Of a stretch of DNA of 64,000 bases, positions 7,149 through 16,800 are shown piece after piece (the stretch's first letter is position 1; every line of letters starts with the position of its first letter). The translations under genes were made by a program, and so were the position numbers. The notes beneath the pieces are model-generated. The model ran no database searches, was not told where the DNA came from, and worked only from the letters and a program-made list of their open reading frames with translations. Source of the stretch: Flavobacterium sp. 1355 (GTDB lineage: Bacteria; Bacteroidota; Bacteroidia; Flavobacteriales; Flavobacteriaceae); assembly GCF_017833415.1 (NCBI RefSeq), contig NZ_JAFICC010000012.1, positions 124,001 through 188,000 on the forward strand, written 5' to 3'.

Positions 7149-9680
7149 ATGACTCATCAATATATAATTTCGGGTATGTCGTGCAACGGCTGCAGAACCA
7201 AAGTAGAAAAGGTTTTAAATGAAATTGAAGGCATTCATGCTGAAGTAAATCTAAATCCCGGGATTGCTACTATTACCATGGACAAACATGTGGCTACTGA
7301 AAAACTTCAGGAAGTTTTATCGGCCGCAGGAAATTATACTATCGAGATGGATTCTCCTAAAAACCATGGAGATGTTCCTGTTTCATCTTGCTGTTCAGGT
7401 CACAAAAAAGAGAATCACGATCATCATAAAAAAGAAAATAAAGTTCCTCAGCACAGCGCAAATGGAGTCTATTACTGTCCCATGCATTGCGAAGGTGACA
7501 AAACCTATAACAAGCCAGGAGACTGCCCGGTCTGCGGAATGGATTTGGTACCTCAAATTGCTATAAATGCAACACAATTTACTTGTCCGATGCATCCTGA
7601 GATTGTTTCAAACGAACCTGGCGATTGTCCCATTTGTGGAATGGACTTGGTTCCGGTTCAGGTTTCTGAAAATGAAGAAAACAAAACTTATTCTGATTTA
7701 TGGAAAAAAATGAGGATTGCAATACTCTTTACGATTCCTATTTTCCTTATTTCAATGTCAGAAATGATTCCGGATAATCCGCTTTATCGTATCATGTCTG
7801 TAGAAAAATGGAATTGGGTCCAGTTTATATTTTCGCTTCCGGTTTTATTTTATGCAGGCTGGATGTTTTTCGTTCGTGCCTGGAAATCAATCCTAACATG
7901 GAATCTTAACATGTTTACTTTAATCGGAATTGGTACAAGCGTCGCTTTTTTATTTAGTATTGTCGGCATGTTTTTCCCTGATGTTTTTCCAGACGAATTC
8001 AAATCCCATCACGGAACAATTCATCTGTATTTTGAAGCAGCTACTGTAATTATTACTTTAGTTTTATTAGGACAATTACTGGAAGCCAAAGCACACGGAC
8101 AAACCAACGGCGCTATAAAAGAATTATTAAAATTAGCTCCGACCGAAGCGACATTGGTTGAAAACGGAAGTGACAAAGTAATTTCGATTCACAATATAAA
8201 AAAGGGAGATTTGTTGCGTGTAAAACCCGGAGAAAAAATCCCTGTCGATGGTAAAATAACTTCCGGAGAGAGCAGCATTAATGAATCTATGATTACCGGA
8301 GAACCAATTCCTGCAGACAAAAAAACAGGAGACGCAGTGATTGCAGGAACCATAAACGGTACAAAATCGTTTGTAATGACTGCAGAAAAGGTAGGATCAG
8401 AAACCCTGCTTTCACAAATCATACAAATGGTAAATGATGCCAGCAGGTCTCGCGCACCAATTCAGAAACTGGCCGATCGTGTTTCTAAATATTTTGTACC
8501 AACGGTTGTTATTATTTCGCTTTTAACTTTTTTTATCTGGGCAAAATTTGGTCCGGAGCCTTCTTATGTTTATGGACTAATCAATGCAATTGCTGTTTTA
8601 ATTATTGCCTGCCCTTGTGCACTCGGTCTGGCAACGCCAATGTCTGTAATGGTCGGAGTTGGAAAAGGGGCTCAACACGGAATCCTGATTAAAAATGCAG
8701 AAGCGCTGGAAAACATGAATAAAATTGATGTTTTGATCACCGATAAAACGGGAACAATTACCGAAGGAAAGCCTTCTGTAGAAAAAATATATGCCATTAA
8801 TAACAACGAAGATTTCCTTCTTGAAAACATTGCCTCCTTAAATCAGCATAGTGAACATCCTCTAGCGCAGGCTGTTGTTGATTTCGCGAAAGCTAAAAAT
8901 AGTTCATTCAAAGAAGTTCAGGATTTTGAAACCATCACCGGAAAAGGTGTTTTGGGTACTATAGAAAACAAAAATGTCGCTTTAGGAAACAAAAAATTAA
9001 TGACTGAAACAGGAGCTTCTGTTTCTCAGGATTTGGAAAAACAAGTTACTGCCGAACAGAATTTAGGCAAAACTATTTCGTATATCGCAATTGACAAAAC
9101 AGTTTTAGGTTTTGTTGCTATTACCGACGCTATCAAAGAAAACAGTGCCAACGCCATCAAAGAATTAGTTGCTCAGGGCGTTGAGGTTATTATGCTGACA
9201 GGCGATAACCATAATACAGCAAAAGCTGTTGCCGATTATTTGAATCTGAGTTCTTTTAAAGCCGATTGTCTTCCTGAAGATAAACTGAAGGAAATTCAAC
9301 GTCTTCAGTCTGAAGGAAAAATTGTGGCAATGGCGGGTGACGGGATCAACGATGCGCCTGCTTTGGCTCAGTCAAATATCGGAATCGCAATGGGAACCGG
9401 AACTGATGTTGCAATAGAAAGTGCCAAAATTACGTTAGTAAAAGGAGATTTAAACGGGATTGTAAAGGCCAAAAATCTAAGCCATGCAGTAATGTCAAAC
9501 ATTAAACAGAACTTATTTTTTGCTTTTATCTACAATACTCTGGGCGTGCCAGTCGCGGCAGGAATTTTATTCCCGTTTTTGGGAATTTTGCTTTCTCCCA
9601 TGTTAGCCGCTGTAGCAATGAGTTTAAGTTCCGTTTCTGTAATAGTTAATGCGCTGCGACTGAGAAATCTAAAATTGTAA
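7149..9680 (+). CDS. copA: Cu+-exporting P1B-type ATPase
   Basis: An 843-residue inner-membrane pump that exports monovalent copper (or silver). The order is: HMA domain with GMSCNGC (Cys12, Cys15); a His/Lys-rich linker with CC; two consecutive heavy-metal-binding modules with CPMH...GDCPxCGMDLVP at about 108-135 and 143-168; transmembrane helices; the ion-site motif ACPCAL with Cys488-Pro-Cys490; the phosphorylation motif DKTGT at Asp532; and GDGIND at 730-735. The HP locus is SEHPLAQAV. The two extra CPM/CGM modules make it longer than a minimal CopA. It is followed 5 bp later by the multicopper oxidase, forming one transcription unit for copper export and periplasmic oxidation. A TAnnTTTG element was not clear upstream. 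Confidence 0.93.
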   Translation: MTHQYIISGMSCNGCRTKVEKVLNEIEGIHAEVNLNPGIATITMDKHVATEKLQEVLSAAGNYTIEMDSPKNHGDVPVSSCCSGHKKENHDHHKKENKVPQHSANGVYYCPMHCEGDKTYNKPGDCPVCGMDLVPQIAINATQFTCPMHPEIVSNEPGDCPICGMDLVPVQVSENEENKTYSDLWKKMRIAILFTIPIFLISMSEMIPDNPLYRIMSVEKWNWVQFIFSLPVLFYAGWMFFVRAWKSILTWNLNMFTLIGIGTSVAFLFSIVGMFFPDVFPDEFKSHHGTIHLYFEAATVIITLVLLGQLLEAKAHGQTNGAIKELLKLAPTEATLVENGSDKVISIHNIKKGDLLRVKPGEKIPVDGKITSGESSINESMITGEPIPADKKTGDAVIAGTINGTKSFVMTAEKVGSETLLSQIIQMVNDASRSRAPIQKLADRVSKYFVPTVVIISLLTFFIWAKFGPEPSYVYGLINAIAVLIIACPCALGLATPMSVMVGVGKGAQHGILIKNAEALENMNKIDVLITDKTGTITEGKPSVEKIYAINNNEDFLLENIASLNQHSEHPLAQAVVDFAKAKNSSFKEVQDFETITGKGVLGTIENKNVALGNKKLMTETGASVSQDLEKQVTAEQNLGKTISYIAIDKTVLGFVAITDAIKENSANAIKELVAQGVEVIMLTGDNHNTAKAVADYLNLSSFKADCLPEDKLKEIQRLQSEGKIVAMAGDGINDAPALAQSNIGIAMGTGTDVAIESAKITLVKGDLNGIVKAKNLSHAVMSNIKQNLFFAFIYNTLGVPVAAGILFPFLGILLSPMLAAVAMSLSSVSVIVNALRLRNLKL

Positions 9681-9685
9681 TCGTC

Positions 9686-11923
9686 ATGAAAATCAAATAT
9701 ATTATCCTTCTGTTTTTAATTGCTTTTCAGCTAAATGCACAAAAAATAGTGCGTTATGATTTGTATGTTCGCGATACGATTGTCAGTTTTTCGGGTAAAG
9801 AAAAACGCGCGATTGCCGTAAATGGTCAAATTCCGATGCCGACTCTGACTTTTACCGAAGGAGATATTGCAGAAATCTATGTCCATAACGAATTGAAAAA
9901 AGAAACAACCTCGATGCACTGGCACGGATTGTTTTTACCTAATAAGGAAGACGGCGTTCCGTACCTGACGCAAATGCCAATTGAACCCGGAACTACACAT
10001 AAATATTCATTCCCGATTATTCAAAACGGAACGTATTGGTACCACAGCCATTCCGGACTTCAGGAGCAAATTGGTTTGTACGGCCTTTTTATAATCAATA
10101 AGAAAAAAGACGATGGTACTATTAGAAAAGGTATTGATGATCTGCCAACGATTCCGGTTATTTTAAGCGAATGGTCTGATCTGAAACCAGAGAATATTCA
10201 GCGAATGCTGCATAATGCAAATGACTGGTTTGCTATAAAAAAAGGAACAACACAAAGTTATGCCGAAGCGGTAAAGCAAGGACATTTTTCGACCAAAATT
10301 ACCAACGAATGGAAACGAATGAACGCTATGGATGTTAGTGATGTCTATTATGAGAAGTTTTTGATCAATGGTAAAAATGAACAACAGCTTTCCGATTTTA
10401 AACCCGGCTCGAAAGTTCGTTTGCGAATTGCCAACGGAGATGCTTCGAGTTATTTCTGGCTGACTTACGGCGGTGGAAAAATAACTGTCGTAGCGAGTGA
10501 CGGAAATGATGTTGAGCCCGTAGAAGTGGATCGTTTGATTATTGCGGTTTCTGAAACTTATGATGTTGTGGTCACCATTCCTGAAGACAACAAATCTTTT
10601 GCTTTTTTGGCTACAGCCGAAGACAGGACTGGATCTGCTTCTTTGTTTTTAGGAAATGGCGAAAAACAGCCCGTTAATCATCTTTCAAAATTAAAATATT
10701 TTGAAGGAATGAAAATGATGAACGATATGATGAAAATGAATGGGGAAATGAATGATATGGGCATGAACATGTCTTTGAACAAAATGGATATGAATGCTGT
10801 GATGTATCCTGAAATTTCCGGCGAAGATGAAAATGCTAAACCAATGGATCATTCTAATCATAATATGGAAGAGATGAAAATGGAGAATGACAGTACAGAA
10901 ACGCCAGAAATTGTCACTTTGAATTATGGAATGCTGAAATCTCCGTTTAAAACAAATCTTCCGAAAGATGCGCCGGTTAAAGAATTACGCTTCACCCTTT
11001 CAGGAAATATGAACCGATATGTGTGGAGTTTAGACAATAAAGTGGTTTCTGAAACGGATAAGATTTTAATCAAAAAAGGAGAAAATGTTCGTATTATTAT
11101 GTACAACGGCTCGATGATGCGCCATCCGATGCATTTACATGGACATGATTTTAGAGTTCTAAACGAACATGGTGATTATGCTCCGCTAAAAAATGTCATT
11201 GACATTATGCCGATGGAAACAGATACAATAGAATTTCAGGCCAATGCAGATGGCGACTGGTTTTTTCACTGTCATATTTTATATCACATGATGGCAGGAA
11301 TGGGACGAATATTTAGTTACGAAAATTCAGCTCCCAATCCGTTGATTCATCATCCGGAAATGGCTTTTAAAATGTTAAAAATGGACGATCGAATGTTTCA
11401 TTTTATGGCCGAAAATGATTTTGCAAGCAATGGAAATGATGGTGAAGCGATGTATAGTAATACGCGCTGGAGCATTGCAACCGAATGGAGATTGGGTTAT
11501 AATGACAAACACGGTTATGAAACAGAAACGCATATTGGCCGTTATATCGGAAAAAATCAATGGCTGATGCCTTTTATAGGTTTTGACTGGCGATACAGAA
11601 AAATGGGAATGGACGAACAGGAACAAAATATTTTTGGACAGAGTAATACAAAAGACAATCGTTCGGTTTTTAGTGCCGGTCTTGAATATACTTTACCAAT
11701 GCTGGTAAAAGCACAACTGGAAGTTTATACTGATGGAAATGTGAGGGTACAATTTGAGCGAAAAGACATTCCGCTTTCACAGCGGCTCCGAATGAACCTT
11801 ATGTGGAATACAGATAAGGAATATATGGCTGGTTTAAAATATATTATAGCGCGTAATTTCGGAATCACAACGCATTATGACAGCGATATGGGAATTGGAT
11901 TTGGAGTTAATCTGAATTATTAG
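9686..11923 (+). CDS. Multicopper oxidase with C-terminal CopB-like domain
   Basis: A 745-residue exported protein with a signal peptide ending QLNAQ (about residue 19). The oxidase part has all four copper motifs: HWHG (His78, His80), HSH (His120, His122), HPMHLHGH (from His480) and HCHILYHMMAGM (His528-Cys529-His530, His534, Met539 as type 1 ligand). A Met/Asp/His-rich insert at about 343-405 is typical of CopA/PcoA-type enzymes that oxidise Cu(I). Residues about 565-745 are not oxidase; the alternating aromatic/charged strands (e.g. RWSIATEWRLGY, FIGFDWRYRKMG) resemble the CopB/PcoB outer-membrane barrel. It is probably anchored at the outer membrane, detoxifying copper delivered by the ATPase encoded 5 bp upstream. 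Confidence 0.88.
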   Translation: MKIKYIILLFLIAFQLNAQKIVRYDLYVRDTIVSFSGKEKRAIAVNGQIPMPTLTFTEGDIAEIYVHNELKKETTSMHWHGLFLPNKEDGVPYLTQMPIEPGTTHKYSFPIIQNGTYWYHSHSGLQEQIGLYGLFIINKKKDDGTIRKGIDDLPTIPVILSEWSDLKPENIQRMLHNANDWFAIKKGTTQSYAEAVKQGHFSTKITNEWKRMNAMDVSDVYYEKFLINGKNEQQLSDFKPGSKVRLRIANGDASSYFWLTYGGGKITVVASDGNDVEPVEVDRLIIAVSETYDVVVTIPEDNKSFAFLATAEDRTGSASLFLGNGEKQPVNHLSKLKYFEGMKMMNDMMKMNGEMNDMGMNMSLNKMDMNAVMYPEISGEDENAKPMDHSNHNMEEMKMENDSTETPEIVTLNYGMLKSPFKTNLPKDAPVKELRFTLSGNMNRYVWSLDNKVVSETDKILIKKGENVRIIMYNGSMMRHPMHLHGHDFRVLNEHGDYAPLKNVIDIMPMETDTIEFQANADGDWFFHCHILYHMMAGMGRIFSYENSAPNPLIHHPEMAFKMLKMDDRMFHFMAENDFASNGNDGEAMYSNTRWSIATEWRLGYNDKHGYETETHIGRYIGKNQWLMPFIGFDWRYRKMGMDEQEQNIFGQSNTKDNRSVFSAGLEYTLPMLVKAQLEVYTDGNVRVQFERKDIPLSQRLRMNLMWNTDKEYMAGLKYIIARNFGITTHYDSDMGIGFGVNLNY

Positions 11924-11950
11924 TTTGCCTTGTATAATACGAGGCTTTAG

Positions 11951-11990
11951 AAAAATCAGTTCAAATTTTATCTGAACTGATTTTTTTATT
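11951..11990 (+). terminator. Terminator of the copA-oxidase unit
   Basis: A perfect 13-bp stem (11951-11963 with 11973-11985) closes a 9-nt loop and is followed by a T-rich run. The left arm begins with five A residues, so the hairpin can also end the converging oxidoreductase transcript that stops at 12006. Confidence 0.85.
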
Positions 11991-12005
11991 TTAAAATGAA
12001 GGCGT

Positions 12006-12950
12006 TTATACTGTAATTACAATTTTACCAACCGTTCTGCCGGTTTCCAATTGTAAATGCGCTTTTTCCATTTCATCAAATGCAAATGTTTGCGAAACGT
12101 GTGATTTGATAATTCCTTTCTGCATCAAATCTGCAACAGTTTTCATATCTGCTCCGGAAGATTCAACCAGAATGGCAAACAAATCCACATTTTTATCTTT
12201 GGCTTTTTGAGCAAATTCAGGAGCAATTGCACCCAGAATATAAACAATCTTCCCTCCTGGTTTTACAACATCAATTGAACGATTGTTAATTGCATCAGAA
12301 ATAGAATTCAAAACCAAATCAACATCCGCAACTTCATTTTCAAAATCAGTTTTGTTATAATCTATATGCTGGTCAGCCCCATTTTGCAAAACAAATGCCG
12401 CATTTTTTTCTGATGAAGTTCCGATAACATAGGCTTTAAAATGTTTGGCTATTTGTGTTGCATAATGCCCAACTCCACCAGATGCTCCGTGAATTAAAAC
12501 CTTATCTCCTTCTTTTATTTTTCCGTTTGTAACCAAAGCCTGCCAGGCTGTAAGCAAAGCTAGCGTTCCAGCTGCAGCTTCTTCATGAGAAATATTCTCT
12601 GGTTTTAATGTTAAATGTGATGCCGGAACTGCAACATATTCTGCGTAAGCCTTTCCTTTTCCAGGAAAATTCACCATTCCGAATACCTCATCATTCAGTT
12701 TAAAATCTTTTACATTTTTTCCTGTTTCAACCACTTTTCCTGATAAATCCCAACCTAAAATAACAGGGCGTTCTTCATCAAAAAAACGTTTAATTACGCC
12801 TTCAGAAGATCTGGTTTTGTAATCAACCGGATTGATGCTCAGGGCATTTACTTTTACCAAAATCTCATCATCATTAATTTCGGGCTTTGGCAAGTCTACG
12901 TATTTTAAATTTGATGCACTACCTGCTTCATTCAATATAATTGCTTTCAT
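12006..12950 (-). CDS. NADPH-dependent quinone oxidoreductase-like MDR enzyme
   Basis: A 314-residue zinc-independent medium-chain dehydrogenase/reductase of the quinone oxidoreductase type. The N-terminal GroES-like half includes VNALSINPVDYKTR; the nucleotide-binding half has VLIHGASGGVGHYATQIAK, the AxxGxxG motif that favours NADPH. It probably reduces quinones or reactive enones in the cytoplasm. I place the start at the ATG at 12950 (MKAIILNEAG), which aligns with the family, not at the upstream TTG at 13013 that lies beyond the promoter. It is divergent from an HxlR regulator, a common pairing for electrophile-response genes. Confidence 0.87.
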   Translation of the reverse strand: MKAIILNEAGSASNLKYVDLPKPEINDDEILVKVNALSINPVDYKTRSSEGVIKRFFDEERPVILGWDLSGKVVETGKNVKDFKLNDEVFGMVNFPGKGKAYAEYVAVPASHLTLKPENISHEEAAAGTLALLTAWQALVTNGKIKEGDKVLIHGASGGVGHYATQIAKHFKAYVIGTSSEKNAAFVLQNGADQHIDYNKTDFENEVADVDLVLNSISDAINNRSIDVVKPGGKIVYILGAIAPEFAQKAKDKNVDLFAILVESSGADMKTVADLMQKGIIKSHVSQTFAFDEMEKAHLQLETGRTVGKIVITV

Positions 12951-12974
12951 AATAATTGTTTTAAATTTACAGTA

Positions 12975-13044
12975 CAAAAGTAGAATATCAGTATCTTTGC
13001 CACAAGTATGCACTTTTTTGTAATCTACATACCAAAAACATACT
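12975..13044. promoter_or_regulatory. Divergent qor/hxlR promoters with operator half-sites
   Basis: On the minus strand TACTTTTG (12982 to 12975) with TTG at 13005-13003, spacing about 20, is an excellent promoter for the oxidoreductase. On the plus strand TATCTTTG (12992-12999) is the HxlR promoter. AGTATG at 13005-13010, ACATACC at 13028-13033 and CATACT at 13039-13044 form inverted-repeat half-sites; the first overlaps the oxidoreductase -33. HxlR repressors bind such dyads, so autoregulation and control of the oxidoreductase are likely. Confidence 0.6.
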
Positions 13045-13078
13045 AATATTGATTATCAACAATTTAAAAATTAAAAAA

Positions 13079-13441
13079 ATGCCAAAAAAAAATTATGCAG
13101 ATGGCTGTACAGACGTAGTTTGCTCTGTAGATTATGCTTTTAAGAGAATTGGAGGTAAATATAAAGGTCGGATTTTATGGAACTTAAGCGACAAAACAGT
13201 TCTTCGTTATGGTGAATTGCGAAAAACACTTATGGATGTAACTCCAAAAATGCTTACACAGACTTTGAGAGAACTGGAAGATGATGAACTGGTTTCCCGA
13301 AAAGTATATCATGAAGTTCCGCCAAAAGTAGAATATTCATTAACCGATATAGGCATGGAACTTATTCCGTTTATCAATCACCTTAAAGAATGGGGGGATA
13401 AACAACGTGCAAAAGAAAAATTAGTAAATACTATAAAATAA
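13079..13441 (+). CDS. HxlR-family winged-helix regulator
   Basis: A 120-residue DNA-binding protein with the family core: IGGKYKGRILWNLSDKTVLRYGELRK, then MLTQTLRELEDDELVSRKVYHEVPPKVEYSLTDIG (recognition helix and wing). The N-terminus has Cys10 and Cys15 in DGCTDVVCSVDYA. Redox- or quinone-sensing HxlR members (YodB, QorR) use an N-terminal cysteine, so this one may sense electrophiles. The start is the ATG at 13079 (MPKKNYADG) rather than the TTG 30 bp earlier. It is divergent from the quinone oxidoreductase. Confidence 0.87.
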   Translation: MPKKNYADGCTDVVCSVDYAFKRIGGKYKGRILWNLSDKTVLRYGELRKTLMDVTPKMLTQTLRELEDDELVSRKVYHEVPPKVEYSLTDIGMELIPFINHLKEWGDKQRAKEKLVNTIK

Positions 13442-13538
13442 CAAATAAGCAGCAGTAAAAAAAACATTAAAATGGTTAGTAAATCAACTTTACAAAAACA
13501 TTAACAATACTCCTATTCTTACAAAGTATAAATCCTAT

Positions 13539-13546
13539 TATATTTG
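13539..13546 (+). promoter_or_regulatory. Promoter of the Cys-rich peptide gene
   Basis: TATATTTG is an exact match to TAnnTTTG, 40 bp upstream of the ATG at 13587. It shows that the small gene is transcribed on its own rather than read through from hxlR. Confidence 0.5.
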
Positions 13547-13586
13547 ATTCATCAAAAAAGAATCTAATACCTTCAAAAAACAAAAA

Positions 13587-13832
13587 ATGACAAAAGTAAT
13601 TACCATTTTATCCATTGCGCTATTCTCGTTGGGGATCCAGGCTCAGGAAACAAAACCAGTCCAGAAAGAGACTGCTAAAAAAGAATCATGCTGTTCAAAA
13701 AAATCAGATTCATCTAAAAAAATGACTGATGCTGAAATCCAAAAATGTAAAGCAAAATGCAAAGCAGAGGGAAAAACTTGTGATGCAGGAAAAACTAAAA
13801 AAGACAAAAAATCTTGTTGCGCTAAAGCTTAA
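13587..13832 (+). CDS. Small exported Lys/Cys-rich protein
   Basis: An 81-residue protein with a signal peptide ending near SLGIQAQ (about residue 20). The mature part is very rich in lysine and contains CCSKK, KCKAKCKAEGKTC and SCCAKA. The spaced CxxxC and CC pairs suggest soft-metal binding or disulfides. I do not recognise a named family. The nearby copper cluster makes a periplasmic copper buffer a plausible role, though its promoter is its own. The gene is followed by a strong hairpin terminator. Confidence 0.7.
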   Translation: MTKVITILSIALFSLGIQAQETKPVQKETAKKESCCSKKSDSSKKMTDAEIQKCKAKCKAEGKTCDAGKTKKDKKSCCAKA

Positions 13833-13849
13833 TAAGACTTAAAAAATAA

Positions 13850-13878
13850 AAGGACCCCAGATTGAGGTCCTTTTTTTA
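13850..13878. terminator. Bidirectional terminator
   Basis: AAGGACC (13850-13856) pairs with GGTCCTT (13866-13872), flanked by A-rich sequence on the left and a T-run on the right. It lies between the converging Cys-rich peptide gene and the GH18-deacetylase-GT2 gene and can serve both. Confidence 0.8.
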
Positions 13879-13893
13879 TATTCCTGATTAAAA

Positions 13894-16800
13894 TCATTTA
13901 ACGGTTCCGACATTTCCTGTTCTTGTAAGCACTCCCCAACTTTGGCTTTCGCCTTTTATGGCCCTTCTTAACGCCCTGAATAAAATGACATACATCAACT
14001 GTCTGTATACAAATCGCTGCGGGATCAGCCATATTAATTTGGTCAGTTTTTCCTTTTCAAAAATAAAAGCAATTACGCTAACCAGCATATCAACGAGCAT
14101 AAAAGCAATATAATAAATCAATATTTTATGAAGACTATCTGGATCGTTATGATTCCAGATTAAACTCAAAATAAGAACTAAATCGGCTAAAGGTGCAAAA
14201 ATTGGCAATACAATTTGAAAAAGAAGAATGTTTGGCAACGCCACCATTCCCAAGCCTTTGTATCGCGGGTTAAAGCACGCATCTCTGTTTTTCCAAAAAG
14301 CCTGCATAATACCGTAACTCCAGCGAAAACGCTGTTTCATAAATTCTTTTAAACTCTCAGGAGCTTCTGTTACAGCCACAGCCTCGATGCAGTTTATAAT
14401 ATGATAGTCGTTTCTTAAAATACGAATTGTCAAATCACAATCTTCTGCGAGAGTATCAGTTGTAAAACCTCCTGCTTTTTCGATAGCCGTTTTCTTAAAT
14501 GCACCAATTGCACCCGGCACCACTGTTATCCCATTAATTAAATCAAAAGCTCTTCTGTCAAAATTTTGAGCTGTTGTATATTCGATGCTTTGCCATTTGG
14601 TAAGCATTGTATTTTCGTTTCCTACTTTTACATTTCCGGCAACGGCACCTATTTCTTCATTCTTTTTTAACTGGATTCTAAATCCTTTCATTAATTGCGA
14701 AACGGCATCGGTTTTTAACTGTGTATCAGCATCAATACAAATTACATACTCGCTTTCTGTTAATGCAATTCCGTAATTTAATGCCGAAGCTTTTCCCCCA
14801 TTTGGTTTGGTATGCACTTTTACTTTTAGATTATTCTCAAAAGCGTTTCTGATCATTTCAAACGTTTTGTCTTTAGATCCGTCATCTACAAAGACAATAT
14901 CAAAATCGGGATAATCCTGACCCAGTAAATTTTCGATAGTTTTTACGGCATTTATTTCTTCATTGTAGGCAGGAACAATAATGCTCACTTTTGGGGCATC
15001 AACCAAAGATTTATATACCGGCGGATATTTATAATCTTTCCATCTTTTTATAAATGCCATTATTGCCATCAATGCAATACGAAGAAAGCCCAGCAGAATA
15101 GCCACCCAAAATGTGGCAGTAATAAAATGACCAAACCAATATCCGAAATCAAAAATAAAATTGTCCAGTGTAATAAATGGCCCTTCTGCTTTGGGCATAA
15201 TTTCATCTTTCGTTTTTCCAAGCAAATGAGCAACGGTTGTAAACTGAACATTTCTGTCTTTGAAGTATTTAATTATTCTGGGTAAAGCTTCAACTGTTGC
15301 TTGTCTGTTACCTCCGGCATCGTGAAGCAAAATAATCCCTTTATCAGGATTTGCCTCGTATTGTTTTATTGTTCTGATATAAACAGAATCTGCACTTACA
15401 CCTTTTTCCCAATCATTTGGATCGATACTTTCCCCGACAGTATAATAATTTTGAGCCTTACTCATGGCAATTGGTTTTAACTCGGCTTCGGTAGTTGGCT
15501 CAGCATCTGCATTATAGGGCGCTCTAAAAAGTACTGTACTTTTTCCGGTAACGGCTTCGATTAATAATCTTGTCGTTTCCATTTCTTTTGCAGCCCTTTC
15601 AGGACTTACTAAAGCAATATTAGGATGCGTAAAAGTATGATTTCCTATTTCGTGTCCTTCTTTATAAATTCTTTGTAACAAAGGAATATTGCTTTCCCCC
15701 TGAATACCAATAACAAAAAAAACAGCCGGTACCTTTTCTCTTTTCAAAATATCTAAAATCTGAGGCGTGTAAACAGGGTCTGGCCCGTCATCAAAAGTTA
15801 AAATAACCTGATTGTGTACATTTCCAAATTTGCTAATGACATATTTGGTTGGCAATTCTATATATCTCTGTTCGGTAATAATAGTTTCATCATTATTGAT
15901 TTCCAGTTCTATCTTTCCCGCAGCGGGGTCGGCAATAACATTTAATATTTCACCATCACCAATATAAGCAGGGCTTTCGATTCGTGTATCTACACGTCTC
16001 ATTATATTAAAATCAAAAGGCTTTTTACTGAGACTTTCGTTTGTCAGGCTTCGCTGGTAATAATTCCACAGACGCTGATCTTCGCTTCCCAAACGCCATA
16101 AAGCTGTTCCTGCCAAACCATATTCATCACTAAATCTAATGGTATTAAAATTAGTGGCTGCATCTTCAAAATTGACCATATGCTTTTTACCATTACTGTC
16201 TGTGTAACTAAAAGAATTACTATAACTGTTATTGTCAAATTTAATCGAAGCATTATGTTGTTTTGCAATTGCAATGGCGTGATCATATGTTATAGTTTCG
16301 CCTTCTTGTTTTTCCTGCCAATCATAACCATAACCTGCAAAACAGAGAATAATTTTATCCGAAGGAATTTCCTGAGCTGTTTTATCAACTATTCTTTCTA
16401 TCCACTTCTGGCTGCTCACATCTCCTGGAATGCTTCCGGCATAATGCTCATCATATGCCATTAAAAACATATAATCATTGTATTTTGACAATTCTTTTAT
16501 ATTAAAATCGTCATCACTTGCCATGATATCCTGAGTAACCAAATAACCCTGCGGATGAAGTTTTTCATATAATTCTTTTTGAAAAGCAATTATAGGTTCA
16601 TCGCTGTTTTCTTTAAATTCTTCAAAATCAATATTGATTCCCTGCAAATCATATTGCTTTAACGTTTTTGCAATATCATTAATAAGTCTTTGTCTTTTAT
16701 TTTTGTCGTGAAGAATACGATGAATAAGGTCACCGTCAAATTCACCTTCTCCAAGTGATTCATTTATATTATTGATTAAGGGAAGTATTTTTACTTTTCC

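Noticed and set aside
7395..7595. Antisense reading frames opposite the copA and oxidase genes
   Set aside because: They have no recognisable domains, lie entirely within conserved genes and follow from the codon use of the main strand.
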